A program made the translations under genes and the position numbers. From assembly GCA_034509755.1 (NCBI GenBank), contig CM067546.1, positions 15,092,970-15,156,969 on the forward strand: a stretch of DNA of 64,000 bases. The letters are read 5' to 3'. Numbering within the stretch: the stretch's first letter is position 1; the number at the start of each line of letters is the position of its first letter. Shown in pieces: positions 58,760 to 64,000 of this stretch. The notes under the pieces were generated by a model. That model was not told where the DNA came from and searched no databases. It saw only the letters and a list, made by a program, of their open reading frames with translations. This stretch comes from Anisodus tanguticus. Its lineage: Eukaryota > Streptophyta > Magnoliopsida > Solanales > Solanaceae.

Positions 58760-59462
58760 TGTTGGGTATTGATATTAGTGAATGGGAAATGATTGGAAAG
58801 AAAAGTGGGAGTTGTCCCACATCGGTAGTGGAAAGAAAAGTGGGAGTTCCCTCTTGCTTTATAAAATAAGCATTTGTCCCACATAGGTAGTGGAAAGAAA
58901 AGTTCTTCTACTTATAAGTAGAATTACTCCTTCTTGTCAGTAAAAGGATTGAGGGGGCAAGGACCCCTCGCGCCGTCGTCGTCGCTCGCTCGGCTCGGCT
59001 TCGGCTTCGGCTCGGCTTCGGCTTCGGCTTCGGCTTCGGCTTCGGCTTCGGCTTCGGCTTCGGCTTCGGATTTGGATTTGGCTTCGGCTCCCGCGACCCG
59101 GTTTCTTTTCATATTTAAATTTCCCACCAGTTTTCAGTGGCTGTTCAGAAAGGTTGCAAACCTTCAGAAACAGTACTTCCATGACTATAAATTCGTTTGA
59201 TTCCTCGAATTTTACTTACAATTTTCGAACAACACAAACTTCTTCTTCTTCTCGCATAAACAAATTCGTGTGATATACTGCTGTTGAGTGGTTCGCCGCT
59301 ATCGGAATTTGGAGTACTACTATTCTGGTAAGATAATCGTTCTATCCTGGGAGGGGATATTCCATCAACCTCGAGTACTATAAGGGGAATAATTTCCTTA
59401 AGGACACACTTTGAATTAAGTGGCTCGATCATATTCTGAAAAGTATTTTTATTTTTCCAACA
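58760..59462 (+). repeat. 5' LTR of copia 3 (703 bp)
   Basis: It begins TGTTGGGTATTG right inside the last ELMO exon and ends TTTTTCCAACA. GTCCCACATCGGTAGTGG and GTCCCACATAGGTAGTGG repeat in the promoter part, then CTACTTATAAGTAG may be the TATA region. A (GGCTTC)n microsatellite lies at about 58,990-59,090. The 3' LTR is beyond the window. Confidence 0.78.
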
Positions 59463-59922
59463 CTGATTCTGTTCATTTTTCAATTATTATTGTTTACTGG
59501 TTTTTGGAATACAGATTAATAACAATCTTAAGGAAATTATATTTTTGATTAATTTGTATTTTGTTTTGGAGATTAAAACCTGTGTGGTTTCTACTCCGTA
59601 TGAAATTTCATATTCTGACTTGAAGACATAAAAACTTCGTTGGAATATTAAAGTTCATACTTGTACAATATTTTGAAGAACATAAAAAAACTTCATCGTT
59701 GTTGTATTCTGGTTTGGAGATTAAAACTTGTGTAGTTTTCTACCCCATATGAATATTAGTATTCTGACTCGAAGATATAAAAACTTCCTTGGAATACTAA
59801 AGTTTCATAATTATATTGCGATTTGAAGAAATAAAATCTTCATCGTTTAAGTCTGTGATTGAATTGCTATTCTGGTTTTATTAACTAAAACAGTTTGTCG
59901 ATTTGACAGTGACAAACAAATA
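59463..59922 (+). other. Leader of copia 3
   Basis: Non-coding stretch between LTR and gag. GAGATTAAAACYTGTGTRGTT ('TTTGGAGATTAAAACTTGTG') with a following AAGAYATAAAAACTTC block occurs twice, about 145 bp apart (59,568 and 59,714). I could not identify a primer binding site with confidence. Confidence 0.55.
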
Positions 59923-60830
59923 ATGGCAATTGAGACTGGAACTACCTCTGCAAATACTGCACCAGCGGTTACTCCTACAACCCGTACCGCTGTACCACCG
60001 GCTGAGAAACCTGCGAAGTTCACCGGTGCCAACTTTAAAGGATGGCAACAAAGAATGTTCTTTTGGCTTACCACCCTTGGTATGCAAAAGTTCACCAGTG
60101 AGGACCCTCCCGTGCCTGCCGCCGACATGCCTGACAACCAACAGTTCATGGTTACTGAGGCTTGGAAACAGGCTGATTTTTTGTGCAAAGGCTACATTTT
60201 GAGTGCCTTAGAAGATGACTTGTACAACGTCTACAGTGCAGTAGAGACCTCCAAAGAACTATGGAGTGCACTTGAAAAGAAGTACAAAACTGAAGATGCT
60301 TGCTTGAAGAAGTTTGTGGTTGCCAAATTCCTAAACTACAAAATGGTGGATGGAAAAACCGTTGGAACCCAAGTTCAAGAGCTTCAACTTATCTTCCATG
60401 ACCTTATTCTTTGAAGGTATGGTAGTAAATGAAGCGTTTCAAGTGGCTGCAATGATTGAGAAGTTGCCGCCCTCATGGAAAGATTTCAAGAATTATCTTA
60501 AGCACAAAAGAAAGGAAATGAAGTTGGAAGATCTTGTGATTCGTCTCAAGATCGAGGAAGATAACAAAACCGCTGAGAAGAGGTACCATAAGACTTCACC
60601 AATTGAAGGGGCAAACATCGTTGAAGATGCTGCTCTGAAAAAGAACAAGAAAATGAAGAGGCCTTCTGGAAAGGAGAAGGATTCCAACAAGAAAAAGTTC
60701 AAGGGCAACTGCTTTAATTGTGGGAAAGCTGGCCACAAAGCCCCAGATTGTCATCTCCCGAAAAAGAACAAGGGAAAAGGACAAGCCAATATGGTGGAAA
60801 AGAATGATGATATGGATGATCTGTGTGTAA
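59923..60830 (+). pseudogene. gag of copia 3, one frameshift
   Basis: The ATG at 59923 opens MAIETGTTSANTAP. The capsid-like region has FTGANFKGWQQRMFFWLTTL (residues about 33-52), DFLCKGYILSALEDDLYNVY and SKELWSALEKKYKTEDACLK. An extra base near 60,408 closes the frame at 60414; the rest continues at 60404 onward with EGMVVNEAFQVAAMIEKLPP, a Lys-rich stretch and a zinc knuckle CFNCGKAGHKAPDCH (about 60,711-60,755). It is less decayed than any other element here and clearly a different copia family from copias 1 and 2. Confidence 0.88.
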
Positions 60831-62150
60831 TGCTATCGGAGTGCAATTTGGTTGGAAACCCAAATGAGTGGTGGCTTGATTCTGGTGCCACTCGACATGT
60901 TTGCGCTACAAAAGAAGCATTTGCAACCTATGCTCCCGCCGGACCCGAAGAGGTACTTGTTTATGGGAAATACGCAATGTACCAAGGTTGAAGGATATGG
61001 GAAGATACTTCGAAGATGACTTCCGCAAAGGTCCCGACTCTCAACAATGTTATGCACGTTCCAACAATTCGGAAGAATTTAGTTTCAAATTTCGGACTAC
61101 TCGTCAAAAACGGGTTTAAGTGTGTCTTTGGTTAGTGAAAAAATTGTAATAAGTAAGAATGATTTGTTCATAGGAAAGGGCTACCTCACCGAGGGCCTTT
61201 TCAAACTCAATGTAATGGTTGTTGACGGTATTAATAAGAATTCAGCTTCGTCTTACTTATTGGAGTCAAATGATTTATGGCATGTTCGTTTAGGACATGT
61301 CAACTACAAAACCTTGCGAAAATTGATTAATTTAGAAGTATTGCCTAAATTCGAGTGTAATAAATCTAAATGTGAAATCTGTGTTGAATCTAAGTTTGTT
61401 AAACATCCATATAAGTCTATTGATAGGAATTTAAATCCTTTAGACTTAATTCACACAGATATATGTGATATGAAGTCAATACCATCTCGCGGTGGGAAAA
61501 AGTATTTTATAACTTTTATTGACGATTGCACTCGATATTGTATTATGTATTTGCTTAATAGTAAGGATGAAGCAATTGATGCATTTAAGCAATACAAAAA
61601 CGAAGTGGAAAATCAATTGAATAAAAAGATAAAAATGATTAGAAGTGATAGGGGTGGAGAGTACGAATCTCCTTTTGCGAGAGATATGTTTAGAATATGG
61701 AATTATTCATCAAACTATCGCCCTTACACACCACAATCAAATGGAATTGCGGAAAGGAAAAAAACCGAACATTAAAGGAAATGATGAATGCCTTACTAAT
61801 AAGTTCCGGTTTACCGAAAAACTTGTGGGGGGAGGCTATCCTTACAGCTAACCGAATACTCAACAGGGTGCCCCACAGCAAAACACAATCTATTCCATAT
61901 GAACTATGGAAAGGAAGAAAACCCAACTTGAAATATTTCAAAGTGTGGGGGTGTTTAGCAAAGGTCCAAGTTCCTTTGCCCAAAAGGGTAAAAATCAGAC
62001 CAAAAACTGTGGATTATGTTTTTATTGGCTATGCTACAAACAGCAAAGCTTGTCGGTTTTTGGTTCACAAATCGGACAATCCCGAAATTCATGTTAATAC
62101 GGTAATTGAATCAGATTATGGTTAATTCTTTGGAAAACATTTATCCGTAT
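60831..62150 (+). pseudogene. Protease and integrase of copia 3
   Basis: The protease site WWLDSGATRHVC lies near 60,870. A frame change near 60,955 breaks the protease, which resumes in another frame. The pre-integrase zinc region has LWHVRLGHVNYKTLRKL and CEICVESKF; the integrase core has HTDICDMKS, RSDRGGEYES and NGIAERK, giving the D, D, E triad within the open frame 61122-61775. An extra A in the A-run near 61,760 shifts the frame, and 61697-62125 carries on with NRTLKEMMNALLISSGLPKN and WGCLAKVQVPLPKR. One-base indels alone explain the damage. Confidence 0.87.
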
Positions 62151-62269
62151 AAAACGAATGTGAGTCGTCAAGTGAAAGATCTAAATGACCGCGGGAAGAA
62201 CCAAAGGAAAATACACCAAGTAAAGAGGATGCAAGGCGTAGCAAACGTCAAAGGACATCTACTTTCTTT

Positions 62270-63868
62270 GGACCAGATTTTGTGACATTCTTGCTTGAAA
62301 ATGAGCCTCAAACATTTAAAGTAGCGATGTCTTCTTCTGATTCAACATTTTGGAAAGAGGCAGTCAATAGTGAGATTGAATCAATTTTGAACAATCATAC
62401 ATGAGAATTGGTTGATCTTCCTCCTGGAAATAAACCTTTAGGATCAAAATGGATTTTTAAAAGGAAAATGAAAGCTGATGGCACTATTGACAAATATAAG
62501 GCAAGACTTGTGGTCAAAGGTTATAGACAAAAAGAAGGCCTTGATTACTTTGACATATACTCGCCGGTAACAAGAATAACATCTATTCGGGTGTTAGTGG
62601 CACTAGCGGCCGTATATGGTCTTGAGATCCATCAAATGGATGTCAAGACAGTTTTCTTAAATGGAGAATTGGAGGAAGAAATTTACATGGAACAACCTGA
62701 GGGTTTTGTGGTTCCTGATAAATAAAGGAAAGTGTGCAAACTTGTTAAGTCACTTTATGGACTTAAACAAGCACCCAAACAATGGCATGCGAAATTTGAC
62801 CAAACAATGTTGGCAAATGGATTTAAGATTAATGAGTGTGACAAATGTGTTTACATTAAAAATACTCCAAATCATGAAGTCATTGTTTGTTTATATGTTG
62901 ATGACATGTTGATAATGAGTAGAGATATTACCGATGTAAATGCTACGAAGCGTATGCTGGCTAGCAAATTTGATATGAAGGACTTAGGAGTTGCTGATTT
63001 GATCTTAGGTATCAGAATTCATAAAACTCCACAAGATCTAGCATTATCGCAGTCTCATTATATTGAAAAAGTACTTGACAAGTTTAAGTATTTAAATTTC
63101 AATGTTGCAAAGACTCCAATTGATGTAAGTTTTGCACTTCAAAAGAATAAAGGTGAAAGTGACTCACAATTGGACTATGCACGAGTTTTGGGAAGTTTGA
63201 TGTATATTATGAATTGTACACGACCAGATATAGCGTGTGCTATCAGCAAGCTGAGTCGATTCACGAGTAATCCCAATCAAACTCATTGGATGGCAATGAA
63301 ACGAGTCTTGGGGTATTTAAAACACACCCAAGACTATGCTTTGCATTATAACAAATATCCCGCCGTGATCGAAGGATATAGTGATGCAAATTGGATCACC
63401 GGATCATTTGAAGTTAAATCCACGAGTGGTTATGTTTTCACAATTGGGGGTGGATCAGTGTCTTGGAAATCATCAAAACAGACATGCATCGCCCGCTCTA
63501 CAATGGAATCTGAATTTATAGCTTTAGACAAGGCCGGTGAAGAAGCTGAATGGCTCCGAAATTTCTTAGAAGATATTCCATTCTGGCCCAAACCTTTGGC
63601 TCCTATATGTATACATTGTGACAGTCAAGCAGCAATAGGTAGGGCAGGGAGTGTAATGTACAACGGAAAATCTCGTCACATACGACGAAGACACAATACC
63701 ATTAGACAACTCCTCTCTAGTGGCGTTATCACGATTGACTATGTAAAGTCAAGAGATAACGTAGCGGATCCGCTTACAAAAGGCTTATCTAGAGAGGGAG
63801 TTAGTAGATCGTCAATGGGAATGGGGTTAAGGCCTAATTGGACTATGCACGAGTTTTGGGAAGTTTGA
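62270..63868 (+). pseudogene. RT and RNase H of copia 3
   Basis: RT opens with WKEAVNSEIESIL and a TGA (62402) where the family has Trp (NHTWELVDLP). 62408-62725 holds GSKWIFKRKMKADGTIDKYK and HQMDVKTVFLNGELEEEIYM (first catalytic Asp), then a TAA at 62723. The frame 62732-63868 (378 codons) has SLYGLKQAPKQWH, YVDD at residues 55-58, RNase H residues D218 (SDANW), E260 (MESE), D297 (CDSQ) and VADPLTKG at 344-351. Its last ten residues (NWTMHEFWEV) are not natural: they come from a duplication joint at 63,840. Confidence 0.9.
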
Positions 63869-64000
63869 TGTATATTATGAATTGTACACGACCAGATATA
63901 GCATGTGCTATCAGCAAGCTGAGTCGATTCACGAGTAATCCCAATCAAACTCATTGGATGGCAATGAAACGAGTCTTGGGGTATTTAAAACACACCCAAG
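63168..64000 (+). repeat. 668-bp tandem duplication in copia 3 (second copy cut by window end)
   Basis: 63836-64000 repeats 63168-63332 (165 bp) with one difference (G at 63235, A at 63903). The period is 668 bp, and AATTG lies at both joints. The unit covers the end of RT and most of RNase H. Confidence 0.95.

Noticed and set aside
58924..59200. Frames with Arg-Ser or Ala-Glu/Ala-Ser repeats at the LTR microsatellite
   Set aside because: They are translations of the (GGCTTC)n hexamer in different frames; no SR-protein context.
1..64000. Endogenous plant pararetrovirus
   Set aside because: All RT and integrase relics fit Ty1/copia or Ty3/gypsy chromoviruses, with integrase and LTRs. No movement-protein or caulimovirus coat motif was seen.

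Overview
This window is plant nuclear DNA from a repeat-dense, heterochromatin-like region, almost certainly of a Solanaceae genome (Solanum-like). The evidence is nested LTR retrotransposons, Au and TS-type SINEs, RTE-type LINE 3' ends, Stowaway-like MITEs and hAT relics of types familiar from that family, plus one plant gene split by spliceosomal introns. No bacterial-style operon, CRISPR array, rRNA or tRNA gene was recognised. I found no intact protein-coding gene; the only host gene is a decayed ELMO/CED-12-domain gene.

Layout. 1-25,450 is a nest of Ty3/gypsy elements of the Tekay/Del chromovirus type. One plus-strand element has its 5' LTR cut by the window start and its 3' LTR at 3,903-6,898. 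A plus-strand LTR remnant (6,899-9,489) abuts a minus-strand LTR (9,490-10,676). On the minus strand there follow, right to left, LTR 23,170-25,422, PBS, internal A, PPT, LTR 14,504-16,712, PBS, internal B, LTR 9,490-10,676. This looks like a chain of elements around shared LTRs. Inside internal A sits a retroposed insert (20,883-22,048) with a 13-bp target duplication and a 244-codon frame I do not recognise. 25,450-35,070 is a patchwork: an RTE LINE end, a possible SINE, minus-strand copia pieces, a gypsy LTR, a copia RT scrap and a decayed hAT transposon. 35,073-46,210 holds a Stowaway-like MITE and two head-to-tail copia elements of one family that share the same stop codons.

46,400-58,759 is the ELMO pseudogene on the plus strand. 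Eight exon pieces are recognisable. Its introns hold a 5-copy 248-bp minisatellite, two Au SINEs in opposite orientation, a TS-type SINE, a 133-bp tandem duplication, a solo copia LTR and a non-autonomous hAT element. The gene carries a frameshift in one exon, a collapsed exon, and a third, different copia element (58,760 to beyond the window end) inserted in its last recognisable exon. That copia contains a very recent 668-bp duplication of its RT/RNase H region running off the window.

The elements do not cooperate as a pathway; the story is successive insertion, recombination and decay. The best leads are the host-gene disruption, the shared-stop copia pair, the multi-LTR chromovirus chain and the unidentified retroposed frame.
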